From: Merluccius polli
Taxonomy: Eukaryota; Chordata; Actinopteri; Gadiformes; Merlucciidae
Assembly (NCBI GenBank): GCA_030340625.1
Contig: JAOPHQ010005744.1
Location: 1 to 64,000 of the forward strand
Length of the DNA stretch: 64,000 nt
Direction: 5' to 3'
The notes below the pieces were generated by a model, which was given only the letters and a program-made list of their open reading frames with translations, had not been told where the DNA came from and ran no database searches. Positions 24,614-35,613 of this stretch are shown one piece after another. Position numbers and translations under genes: made by a program. Numbering within the stretch: the stretch's first letter is position 1; each line of letters opens with the position of its first letter.

Positions 24614-24764
24614 ATGGCAGCAGCAAGAGGAGCCGGCGACGGTGGCCCCGATTCACTCTTCTATGAGAGCCCCAACGTTAGCTATGAGCGGATACGAGGG
24701 GACTTTCTGAATGCGCTGCGCTACGGAGAAAGGAGCAGATATTTGTACAATAGGATTTATTTAG
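24614..24764 (+). CDS. plec: Unassigned alternative first exon of plectin
   Basis: There are 50 codons plus G before a GTGAGT donor, in phase with exon 2, so it would read ...YNRIYL-DERDRVQ. The peptide begins MAAARGAGDGGPDSLFYES and continues with an Arg/Tyr-rich part, YERIRGDFLNALRYGERSRY. It lies between the 1b and 1a exons, as expected for another isoform-specific first exon. I cannot align it with a mammalian first exon and it may be a fish form or a diverged 1f/1g-type exon. An upstream in-frame GTG at 24557 is not needed; the ATG has good context (aggaATGG). Confidence 0.7.
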
Positions 24765-25557
24765 GTGAGTAGAAGCACGCCCTTACGTGTCCCTTTAAAA
24801 ACATATATTTTGTATACTGCGTATCGAAACAAGCATTTACTTTAATTCACATGTAAATCAAAGTAGTGAAATGTTAAGTAAATGAGGTCTGATTTATGAT
24901 GTCCATATAGCCAAATGGGCCCTAAGCAACCTGTCATTTTATATAGGCCTAAGCTAACAATTAGAATAGGCCAACATAATATATAGGCCTACAATAAAGT
25001 CATTAAGGCTATATATACAAAAAAAATCCTAATTATTTATTAATTATTTAATTCAACTCATAGCGTAGCAAATGCCTTTACACTTCGCCAGCTTGAGCAG
25101 TTGCGCGTAAATCTGTCCCATAAATGTGTCATATGGATAAACACCAACAGTTAAACAGTTAACACCAACAAAAGTTACGACCACTCCACACACGTCAGAG
25201 CAAACCCTCATAGCATCAAGGATCTTTCTGGAATAAGTAATTACTATAAAGTCTGTTGCAGTAGCGTCATTGGGAGGTAAAATTATTGCTGACCCGTTGA
25301 CAATGTGTAACTAATGTGAGTAAGTAGCCTGCTGTGGTCTCCGGTCTAGTCTAGCAGGCCTAGTGCCCTATTCATTATGCTGATTGATTTACCCCCAGTG
25401 TGTTATGGGACTGATATTTATACCTTGGTTAATGGAAGATAATAATAAGATAAGTTAATGGCCTGGTCCTAATTTACAATGTGTAAAACCGCAACCTCTG
25501 AATCATTAAAATAGTATTTATTTTAAACATATTGTATTTCACTCTGAAGCATAGCCT

Positions 25558-25790
25558 ACTTTTTCTTTCTTTTTTTTTCTTTTTTTTCCTATTTGTCTTT
25601 CTTTCTTGCTTTCTTGCTTACTTGCTTTCTTTCTTTTTTTCTGTCTTGCTTTCTTTTTTTCTTTCTTTCTTTCTTTTTTTTACTTTCTTGTTTTTTTTCT
25701 TTCTGTCTTGCTTTTTTTCTTACTTTTTCTGTCTCTCTGTCTCTGTCTTTTTTCCCCCATCTTTCTATCTTTCTCTTTCTTTCTTGCAAA
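25558..25790. repeat. T-rich (TTTC)n degenerate microsatellite
   Basis: TTTCTT, CTTGC and TTTTT units run for about 230 bp. The Phe/Leu/Ser frames read through it are artefacts. Confidence 0.9.
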
Positions 25791-26009
25791 AAATATAATC
25801 GGCTGAAAAAACAAACAAACCCTTGAATGGTGACTTCTGAAGCCATGCGGTTGTATTGGAGGGCCATCTAGTGGTCATACCAGACACACAGGTTCCCCAG
25901 GACCGGTTTAGGGTTTCACATGGGGGACTGAGGAGGAGCCGGTGTGTTTTCCTGGTTAAAGCCGTCACAAGTGGGAGACTCCCAACAGCTCACCGCCTAA
26001 AAATACACC

Positions 26010-26049
26010 ATGAGTAAAACCGGAATTAGCTCTGCCACCAAACGCACTG
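26010..26049 (+). CDS. Weak candidate alternative first exon of plectin
   Basis: The ATG has good context (acaccATGAG). It opens 13 codons (MSKTGISSATKRT) plus G before a GTATGT donor, in phase with exon 2. Very short first exons of this kind are known in mammalian plectin (1d and 1e). The peptide matches none that I recall, and a short ATG plus in-phase GT can arise by chance. Confidence 0.25.
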
Positions 26050-27140
26050 GTATGTGTTGTGGGATGTTTCCCCAGCAACACATTTTGAAGTTCCCCTTTT
26101 CCAACATTTACTCAAGCTCAGCATAATTCTAGTCTACTCTATACCAGATATTAAATAGCGCTGCGGGATGTTAAACAGTGCAAATAACAGCTGATATCAC
26201 TCTTTAATTATAACTTGAGCAAACCCAACCGTTGACCCAAATACTGATAAAAGTGTTTTTTTACTAAACTAATGGTAGAGTTGGTAATGGTTTAATAGTG
26301 TAGTTCAGCACTGTCACCTGCAGAGGGAGACACACTGCACATCCAATGCACCCGGCAACCAAGTCGAGTGTCTGACAGACACAATAGTTAATTAAAAAAA
26401 AGGGGGGAAGATAATCGTCCGGACCAAAGGGCTCGGCCGAATGCAAAACTCAGCTGTCGGCGTTAATCCAGAGGCTCATGCAGTCTGAGTTATATTAGAT
26501 GCGGGGCTTCGTCGTCTGAGTCTAAAATCAGCTGCCGGGCCGGAGATCTGTGAAGATAACCTAATAATACATCGAACCTCTCTGTGATCCAAATAGACAC
26601 GCGGGGATACAAAGGGCCGTCTTATAGGGGCTGTTGAAATGAAATATTAAGCGTGGGCCATTGTCTCACTAACGCGGTCCGTATCGGCGCACACACAGGG
26701 TAGACATTTTATAATCGCCGTTTATAACATAAGTGAAGCTCAGCTCCAGACCGGGCTTAATGGGATTGAGTCACCCCCCCCCCCCCCCCTGATGACAGCA
26801 GCAGATATTCCCATGCGGATCTGTATGATCCCCACGCCTTTCATGGTGCTTGCGAGGCTCCTTTCGCTCTCCTTGTTTGAGCAGGGAGAGATTGGGAGGA
26901 GTGGGAGGAGTGTAAGGGGGAGTGGGTGGGGGAGTGGGTGTGGTGGGGGAGGGCGGGTGAGACGAGGTGAGGCGTGATGATCAGGGGTGTGTCCGCCATG
27001 ACTGTTGCCGCCGCTCCTCTCTTGTTTTTTTTTTCCTTTTTTTCCCCGAAGCATTCTTTCCCTGGCGGGGTGCGGCACGCCAGACCGCAGCCCGGTACGC
27101 CTCCACTCGCCCTCACCTGTAAAAGCAGGACTGGAGGGGT

Positions 27141-27162
27141 GGGGGGGGGGGGGGGGGGGGGG
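27141..27162. repeat. 22-base G run
   Basis: An uninterrupted G homopolymer, able to form a G-quadruplex and prone to sequencing-length error. Confidence 0.9.
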
Positions 27163-27340
27163 TTGGACCGGGACGAACGGAGAGAGAAAGAAAAAACATT
27201 AGGGGCCCCTTTTTTTTTTAGAGAGACAAAAGAGAGGGTGAGGCGGGGTTGGGTAACCTAAGCTGTTTTGTTTGAACAAATCTCAGTCTTTTTCTCTTTG
27301 TCCACCACCATAGGTGATGTCAAACCATCGGGGCGATGGT

Positions 27341-27416
27341 CCTCTCTAAGCCCCCCCCCCCCTCTCTAAGTCCCCCCCCCCCCCCCCCCTCTAAGTCCCC
27401 CCCCCCCCCCCCTCCC
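27341..27416. repeat. Tandem C-run cassettes
   Basis: Three C runs of about 12-18 bases are each preceded by a CTCTAAG motif, making a short tandem of poly-C plus spacer. Confidence 0.85.
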
Positions 27417-28672
27417 CTATGGCTTCAGTGTCTGAGGGGCTTTTCGAGACCATGATCGGTGCATACTTTACATTCCTCTAATCTCTGTGTTGTCCTTTTG
27501 GGACGGTGGCCGTAGAGCCGGACCCTGAATGGCTGCTGAGTCTTTCTAACGTCTTTTAAAGTCTGTGTAAAGCAAATTCTGAGATGTGTTTCGAAAACAC
27601 ATTCAACACACACGTTAGAAAGTCGTGGCTGTTTAATGTTGAATTGTGGAGTTAGACCGGTTTTTTTCCTTCTATTTTTCACCATTTTTCGCGTTCAGGA
27701 TTTTGTGGGCGGGGCTTAATGATGACGTAATGTGCTGCCCCTCAGCAGTGCTTAGTAGTAGTTTAGTTAGTTTAGTAGTTTGATGGTTATAAGTTTGACA
27801 GTTAGTGTTTGACAGTTCAGCGCCTCCGGCGGACACGCCTCCAGCGTCTCAGAGCGTCTCAGAGCGTCTGAGAATAATGCTTATAATTTTCATGATTTTG
27901 AATCCTAATTTTATATATTTGCCGACTTTTTTAATCATTCAAATTTGGCTGGGTGGTTAATAACTTATTTTCTATCGTGTGACAAACTCTAAACACATAT
28001 TTCCCTTTGGTTTACATGGACATTAATTCATAACTGATTCTGAAAAAAATAACATAACATGACCTTGGCTCTGCTTTGTAGCTTTGAATCAGTTAAGATT
28101 TGTTTTATCTCGGTGTATAGTTGACACATGGACCCTTGTTAGAACAGCAAATACACAAAGGCAAAACTGTATTTGCCTGTTCATAAATGCTGACAGTAAA
28201 ATATTTTATTTTGTTTTTCAAATTAAGAAACTGTATTATTTAATTTCAATACAAACTCTAACCAATCAGGTTTAAATGATTGGGGGGGGGGTCTTAGCCA
28301 CGCTTTCTCTCTATTTAGCTATCTCTGGCTCTCCCTATCTGTCTCCACGCATCACTGTTCAAAGTCTGTAGCATGCTTTCTTAATCTAATCTGTCCATTT
28401 GTCGAAAATTTGTCATAATCTCACAGATCAGACTAGTTCAATTGTCGTCAATTTACATTTTTAAATGTTTTTGTCTGATAGCAGACAAGCTCAAATCTCA
28501 TTGAACAGGGTGTTCACTTTTTACATCTACAATCCACAAATCCACAATTAAAATCCACTTCTGAAAGCTTCATCCGCTGAGTTTCTCTTCAGGAGAAACA
28601 GGAAACAAGGTGTAGCTCCGCCCCCTGCAGTTTCTGGTTTCTGTCCCAGCCTCTGGACCGTCTCCCCCCAGA

Positions 28673-29240
28673 AGTTCTGCTATAACATAGTAGGACCGCT
28701 GGGTCAGTAGTTCTGCTATAACATAGTAGGACCGCTGGATCAGTAGTTCTGCTATAACATAGTAGGACCGCTGGATCAGTAGTTCTGCTATAACATAGTA
28801 GGACCGCTGGATCAGTAGTTCTGCTATAACATAGTAGGACCGCTGGATCAGTAGTTCTGCTATAACATAGTGGGACCGCTGGATCAGTAGTTCTGCTATG
28901 ACATAGTAGGACCGCTGGATCAGTAGTTCTGCTATAACATAGTAGGACCGCTGGATCAGTAGTTCTGCTATAACATAGTAGGACCGCTGGATCAGTAGTT
29001 CTGCTATAATATAGTAGGACCGCTGGATCAGTAGTTCTGCTATAACATAGTAGGACCGCTGGATCAGTAGTTCTGCTATAACATAGTAGGACCGCTGGAT
29101 CAGTAGTTCTGCTATAACATAGTAGGACCGCTGGATCAGTAGATCTGCTATCACATAGTAGGACCGCTGGATCAGTAGTTCTGCTATAACATAGTAGGAC
29201 CGCTGGATCAGTAGTTCTGCTATAACATAGTAGGACCGCT
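28673..29240. repeat. 36-bp minisatellite, about 16 copies
   Basis: The unit begins AGTTCTGCTATAACATAGTA and continues GGACCGCTGGATCAGT; copies are nearly identical, with a few single-base variants. The unit length is divisible by three, so two minus-strand frames stay open for about 670-700 bp and give 12-residue repeats (RSYYVIAELLIQ or AVLLCYSRTTDP). There is no support for these being proteins. Confidence 0.97.
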
Positions 29241-31687
29241 CCTCCTCCCCATCTAAACACTGATTCATATTGCCCTATAGTGATTCATCCACTCCACAGT
29301 ATGACAATACGTCTGCTCGCTTTCTGAATGAAAAGCATGACATTGAATGTCATGTCTGTTTTGAGCGATACTCCATCTTGAGGTCCATCTTCTCCCCCTT
29401 CCCTGTGTGTGCGGGTCCTGCTGCTCCACATGGTTTTGATGAAGCTGGAGGCAGCGGTGCGCGGTAATAGGCATGTGAGGCCTGTAATGATACGTCTCTC
29501 TCCGCGGGGAGAAGGATCCCACGACTAAGATGGACCACGGCCTCCCCTCCCCTGTCCTGGACCACTCCCATGTGGGCCTCTTGTGGTCCTGCCCCCCCGG
29601 CCCCCCCCCCCGCCGCCCCAGATCTTGAATGGGATCCCCCAACTTAAAGAGGTGTCCGTGTTTGTGCCACTGCCAAATAGAGACAACAAAACAACAACAA
29701 ACATCTGCCATTACCGACCCTATAACCCAACCCTGTCATTTATGCGTTAAAGAGTTTATTCTGTTACGGCAGATGCTTCAACCCGGGAGCTCCCTCACCG
29801 ATATGGAAATTAAATTCAAAACTCAGTTCCTATTTTCATAGACGGCTGGAGTTAGAGTTGAGTTCGTCAGTCTGGTGGCGGATGCATTGTCATACGATGC
29901 ATTATAGTCGTCGTCGTCGTGACGACTGATGATGTCAAGTCACATGTCACAGTCTCAGTATACATTGTCGAATTCTGTTCAGTCAAAAATGGTACAGTCC
30001 AGACTGGATCAGATGGTGATTCATTCAGCGAGCGTTTCTTCTCCACGCTGGTATAAGCCTGTTATTCTTTTCCATGTTCAGGTCGAATTAGACGCCCACG
30101 CCCTAATTCCTCGGCCTGCCCAGACATTGTGTGGGACTACAAAGGTGTGTCTCTGAGGTTTGCTAACGTGGCTCGGATCATCGGGTACAACGAGTTCCTC
30201 ACCCGGGAAGTCAAAAACACACACACACACACACACACGCGCATACGCGAGGGCGCAATTAGCGTCTTCGTGTCCGCACAGGTTGCGGCGAATACCTGAT
30301 GGTGTTGCGAGCGCGAACCCGCGGGAGACGTCTTCTTTCTCGATGCCCGGCAACGTGATGTCAGGCGCCAGGCGGCGTGGGTGAAATGCAACTCCTAGGG
30401 ACACACATGCCCTGGCAGAGAGGTGTGGCGACGACACACACTTTGGATCAATGCCTCTGCTGCACATATCCGCTTATGTGGGTGAGGCCCAGTGGACGTA
30501 CGCCCATTAATGATCGAGTTCTCCGGGGAGCCGTCATTGGAGACGTTTTATTCACTTCAGTTGCAATAGAGAGGTGCAGGAATGAGTCCTAAAACCCGGA
30601 AGTCCGTTAGCATGTTAGCATGTCGGCACTTCCAGTTCCCTCGTCTCGAAGTCAACAGGTTTTTTTTTGAATGGGTTTTTGGTTAGATGCCTGAAATAAG
30701 GTCTGTGGTTTTACACAAGCTTAAGAGATGTTGCCACGTTTTGGTCTGCGACATGAAATACGTCGGTAAATACCCCCACTCGTGAATTTTGAAGCTTTTA
30801 CGTGTCTTAAAAAACTTCTGGCGATTGCATTTACGCTTCAAAAGTCATAAAAGTAGTGTTCATTGGTAAAGATTATCTTGCTTAACAAAACGTGTGTATC
30901 ATACACCTTTTGTTTGCCACAGAGCTTATTTTCTGCAATAATGCAAAATCAAATGGGAAAAACTCCATTGGCTCGTTGTCAAGGGAACCCAGGGAGACGC
31001 TCACTTCCAGGTTGGCCTGCAAAAATTACGTCATCCCTGCATCGCTCTATTACAAGGCCAGTTACATGTAAATGTTTAATGTACCTGCCCATGCATGCAG
31101 GGCATGCATGTCTGTCTGTCTGTCTGTCTGTCTATATGTATAAGCGGTCTTGAAAGCATGGGGAGCTGCTTTGTTTTTCGATGGGCGATCTACTTCTCAC
31201 AGACAAAAGAAACCCGACCACATCCACACTAATTATACGACTCCCGATCGGAGACTCGTTGTTGTTGTCCACGTTGTCGTTCCTGTCACACCGAGATGAG
31301 CAAAAGTCGGCGGACAACAGGTCACGTTGCTCGGGAATCGGGCGTGTGATCCGCGTACGTCCGTTCCCGTTCATTATCTGCTCCTGTTATCTCGTTTTAT
31401 CTCCTCATTAAGTGACTCCTGCATCGTAACCTCCGCTGGGAGCGGTGGGAGCGGGGGGATAATTAACCAAAGGTGTGCGCCGCTTGTTGGCTCCACGGTG
31501 TCGGCTGTGGGGTTGTGTGTGGGTTAATCCGGTGGTTGAATCTCTTAACCTTTATTAATAAACACAGATAATACGAGTCACACCTTTACGTCACTTCATA
31601 GTCTGTCACCGTAAATGCGGTCATGTAAAACATGTGTGGTCCATCAAACGTAACAGGGTTAATGCACACACAGCCTAAAAGAGCTGT

Positions 31688-31694
31688 GTGTGTG

Positions 31695-31729
<35 letters not shown>
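31688..31729. repeat. (GT)n microsatellite
   Basis: GT units with one interruption, upstream of the 1a exon. Confidence 0.9.
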
Positions 31730-31730
<1 letters not shown>

Positions 31731-32410
31731 CATGTGACACACACACATAGGCGTGGTAGGGCAAGTGCAATGTGTCAGTCTTTTGCAACTTTTTGCGCGC
31801 GATAGTGATAAAGTGAGCAATAGCAGTGATAGTGAGCGTTGTGGGGGCCGCCGTCGCGTCGGGTGTGACACAAGGGAGGGGAGATGTAGGGCACAGGAAG
31901 GGGTGTGTGTCCCGGCCCTACCCGCAATGTCCTCCCCACACGCGCCCACATAACACACACGCATACTCGCATGCACACACACACACACCCACACCGCGCA
32001 CATACAGGCCCAGACTCTGCAGCCCGCAGGCACCGTTTACTCGCACTCGAACGCAACACAGAGAGAGAGGAGGGAGGGAGGGTGGGGGAGAAAAAAAAAA
32101 AGAAGGAAGGAAACAAAGAAAGGCAAAGCCGAGCCCAAGGAGAGGAAGGGAGAGAGGGAGAGAGACAGAGAGAGTCAGAGAGAGAGAGAGAGGGGAGGAA
32201 GAGAAATCATAGGGTTTGCGAAGTGCTGAGTGACTGGAGCGTGGCGCCGCGGGAGTTCAGCAGCCAACTTTGAGAAGGCGCCACTTGGGGACTCGCTGAG
32301 AGGGGAGAAAAAAGGCAACACAACGCAACGCAACACAAGGGAGAGAGAGAGAGAGGGAGAGAGGGAGGGTTACTGGTCATTGTGTTGTTGGGTCGCATCC
32401 CTGAGACGCT

Positions 32411-32528
32411 ATGGACGCTCAGCAGCAGAAGTACAGGAATGTGTCCACTGACAGCGCGGGCAGAGAGAGGGTTCCCTCGGACGATGGTTTCTACCAGGGG
32501 ATGCTGAAGGCGATGGACGGCCGGAAAG
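32411..32528 (+). CDS. plec: Plectin isoform 1a first exon
   Basis: There are 39 codons plus G before a GTGACT donor, in phase with exon 2. The C-terminal half, VPSDDGFYQGMLKAMDGRK, followed by DERDRVQ after splicing, resembles the end of mammalian plectin 1a (SSEDNLYLAVLRASEGKK-DERD). It is the first exon nearest exon 2. In mammals 1a is the keratinocyte form at hemidesmosomes, binding integrin beta4; the same role is inferred. The upstream 400 bases are purine-rich with GC-rich patches, likely promoter or 5' UTR. Confidence 0.88.
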
Positions 32529-33434
32529 GTGACTAAACCCGGCGAAACGCTAAATGTCTCTTTCATGAGCATCGGGCTAAATTAATCTAAATGAATCTAA
32601 ATTAATCTAAATTAATGATGTTTTTTATATACGTGTGAGGGAGGGCAGCCTCGATTTTCAACTTTATGTTCAGCTTCGTTCGTGTTTTTTTTAGGCTCGA
32701 GGTCGGTTTGATCGGCGAGGGGTTAGGGGTTAGCGTTGTGTATTCTAGATTGCATAGTGTTATGCTTAATGCTTAAAAAATGTCTATTGGGAGATAAAAG
32801 TGCTGCTTTAGCGGAAACTCAAACCGCGTCTTGCGCCGAGGGTAACTCGAGTTCGGTGATACATTAAGGCGCAGTCTCTCTTCACAGTTTGCGTTTCGTA
32901 ACGTAAAGGGCCGTGGGCATGAATGGAGGATGTGTGTTTTAAGCGGTATGGGGCCGCGCTTGTGGTTTTTAACCAGATGCATTTTAACGAGGATCCTCTC
33001 TGCTAACACACCAGCGGGCTTTTTTTTGGCTCACGTATTGACCAAAAAAAACCCAAAGGCACTTATTATACACATGTGGTCCGGTCTCTTGCCTCACCAA
33101 AATGAAATGCTTTAAAAAAATATAAATATGTTGTGTGTGTATATATATGAATAGTTATTTGGGGGTTTTAAATATGCCGCTAAATCTGGAAATGTAACTG
33201 TAACTGTGTTTCGCTCGCTGTGTGAAGAGTCACAGGAGCACAAACGCAAACTGTATGCAGGATAATGCAGATTATTGCTGGATAAAAGATATAAGCATTT
33301 ATAAGCATAAACATAAAGCGTTTCGGTTTGTTTTTTAATTTCCATGCCTCCACGTGTCTCCAGCAGCGGCACGGCGTTATGTCATCGCTCCTTACCTGCA
33401 TCGCGTTGATCTCCGCTGGTCTTAATCTCTAAAG

Positions 33435-33469
<35 letters not shown>

Positions 33470-34846
33470 CGGTAAAGTGTGTGACTGACTTTGTTGTGGG
33501 CGCAAACCCAACACACCTTTCCAAAGCCTGTTTATGTCCCGCTTGATATTTGATACGCGCCCCACCACCACCCCCACCACCACCACCACCACCATCGTTT
33601 GCGTGCTCAGGGGCTGGCGGTACACACAGCGGCGTGTCCTGACGCTGCAGTCGTGTTGTTGGCCGAGACATTATGAATGGCGGCGTCTGACGGCACGCTG
33701 AAGCAAACGACCTTCAGGGTCAAGGTGCAGTCCTGTGGCGGAGCGGCCTTTGTGCCTCGCGAGTCAGCTCGTGAATCAGCTTCGTGAATCACCTCATGAA
33801 TCAGCGTTTCCCGCGTGTGTGGGGACGTGGGGGACGGATGCAGAGCTCAGAGTTGTTTAGGGTTGCCATGGAAACGCGACTCCACACACAACACACATCG
33901 TTTGGTTGAAGCGGTCCGTGAAGTTCACCTGTGCGATGGCCCGCGTTTTCCCTCACGGCGTTGTGACATGTTCCCTATGGGCTCTTGTTGGCGTGTTGTT
34001 ATGTAACATTATAAATGTCACTCATTTGTGACATTTGTTTACATTTACATTTACGGCATTTAGCAGAAAACGCGTTTGTAACACGGCACTTGTAACACTT
34101 TTTTGTGTCAGAGCCCATTGGCCTCTTGGTTACAAGGTCCCCTGTTGGGACCTTGTAACGGTGGTGTGATTAAATAGCATTATGATACCAACTGATAATA
34201 CAACTAATTTCCTTTTAATTAGAGCAACACACCTTTGTTTTTGTGTGTGTGTGTGTGTGTGCGTGCGTGCCTGCGTGTGTGTGTGTGTGTGTGTGGGCAG
34301 CAAAGTGGGCGGGTCCAGGTACCTTATCTTTTTTTGGGTGTGTTCCCAGCTTAGAGCAAGGCGGAGATCTCACTCATGTGTTTTTGGACATCATTTACAA
34401 GGACAACACTGTGTGTGTGTGTGTGTGTGTGTGTGTTATAAAGCATATAAAGCACATGCTTCAGATCCAGAAGTCAATACGATCTCGATAACACGAGTTA
34501 CACTCCTATGCTAGCGAGCTTCAACACCAGGCTCTCCTACCATCCAGCAATGTTAGAGATGGAGCGAGACACATGTCCTCCCAAACGAAACATTTCCAGA
34601 CAAATAACACACGGCCGCCGGCGATGAGCGCAGGCTGACTCACGGGCGCCCACCGTCTCGCCATCAGCCGGGACAACGCCGTTGTCACCCGCCTTGCGAT
34701 AAGGAAGTCAGACGAATGGTAGCGGATGAGGGGGCGTCAGGGGCGTTTTATTATCCCAGTGGGGGAATTCCTTCGACTATCGTTGTATTTCCTTCGTACG
34801 TGTCTCATCACGGTCTGTTTTTTTCTTTGTCGTTGTGTCTCTGCAG
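32529..34846. other. Intron 1 (1a to exon 2)
   Basis: It holds CA (33436-33465), CCA (about 33560-33595) and GT (34241-34294 and 34411-34436) tracts and a fragment of a common fish repeat near 34035-34100. No exon recognised. Confidence 0.7.
34035..34100. repeat. Fragment of a common teleost interspersed repeat
   Basis: ACATTTACATTTACGGCATT followed by TAGCAGA matches, from memory, the start of a repeat abundant in fish genomes. Only a short, decayed piece remains. Confidence 0.5.
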
Positions 34847-34908
34847 ATGAACGGGATCGCGTACAGAAAAAGACCTTCACAAAATGGGTGAACAAGCATC
34901 TGATAAAG
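34847..34908 (+). CDS. plec: Plectin exon 2 (start of CH1)
   Basis: Two bases complete the Asp from any first exon, then 20 codons read ERDRVQKKTFTKWVNKHLIK. This is the invariant start of the plakin actin-binding domain; KTFTKWVNKHL is actin-binding site 1 of the first calponin-homology domain. Acceptor ctctgcag and donor GTACGG; it ends on a codon boundary. Residues 40-60 in the 1a form. Confidence 0.96.
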
Positions 34909-34919
34909 GTACGGTATTA

Positions 34920-34938
34920 ACTCTCTCTCTCTCTCTCA

Positions 34939-34997
<59 letters not shown>

Positions 34998-35035
34998 CCC
35001 CTCTCTAATGTCTTTCTCTGTCTGTCTCTAATGTC

Positions 35036-35067
<32 letters not shown>
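34920..35067. repeat. CT microsatellite directly after exon 2
   Basis: A pyrimidine tract begins 11 bases after the exon 2 donor, with TAATGTCT interruptions. Confidence 0.9.
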
Positions 35068-35580
35068 ACACACCGCACACATGCAAACACAACACGACTC
35101 ATAACAACATCGGGATAATACTTTCATATAATCCATGGATATGTGGATTACGTCCTTTCAGTATCAACCAAAGATTTTAAATCAATGGGGCCAATCTATT
35201 TTAATTGCATTTAATTGCGCCTCCTTTCTGGCCTGACACCAATCTCTCAGTCCTGGCGAACGGCTTCAGACCAAAGTGACCAGATGTTTCCTCGGCGACT
35301 CCATCCCCACGACAACGGGGGTGCAAACAGTGTTATCCCGACGGCTCTGCAGATGTCATTATTCACCATTACAACAATCGCGCTCTTCCATCGTGTTTGT
35401 TTTATTTGTGACGTTAAGTTTTGATTCGGTCCTATTACGTTTAAAGTCAACAGAGTGAATGAGTCAATAGAGAAACAGTCCATTGTTTCTGTGTTGTCTG
35501 TATTAGCGTGTGATCCGACCTCCTACATTTAAAACTGGGCTGAAGTCACGACCCCGCCCTCATATCTGCTACCCCACAAT

Positions 35581-35613
<33 letters not shown>

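Larger units (their letters stand above)
24765..32410. other. Non-coding interval before the 1a exon
   Basis: Apart from the weak exon candidate at 26010, no supported exon is seen. It holds a T/TTTC-rich tract (25558-25790), a 22-base G run (27141-27162), C-run cassettes (27341-27416), the 36-bp minisatellite (28673-29240), CA/GT tracts (30221-30239 and 31688-31729) and a purine-rich stretch with GC-rich patches (about 32055-32365) that is probably 1a 5' UTR or promoter. Confidence 0.5.

Noticed and set aside
28570..29268. Two long minus-strand frames with 12-residue repeats
   Set aside because: They are translations of the 36-bp minisatellite; the unit length keeps both frames open, and nothing outside the repeat looks coding.
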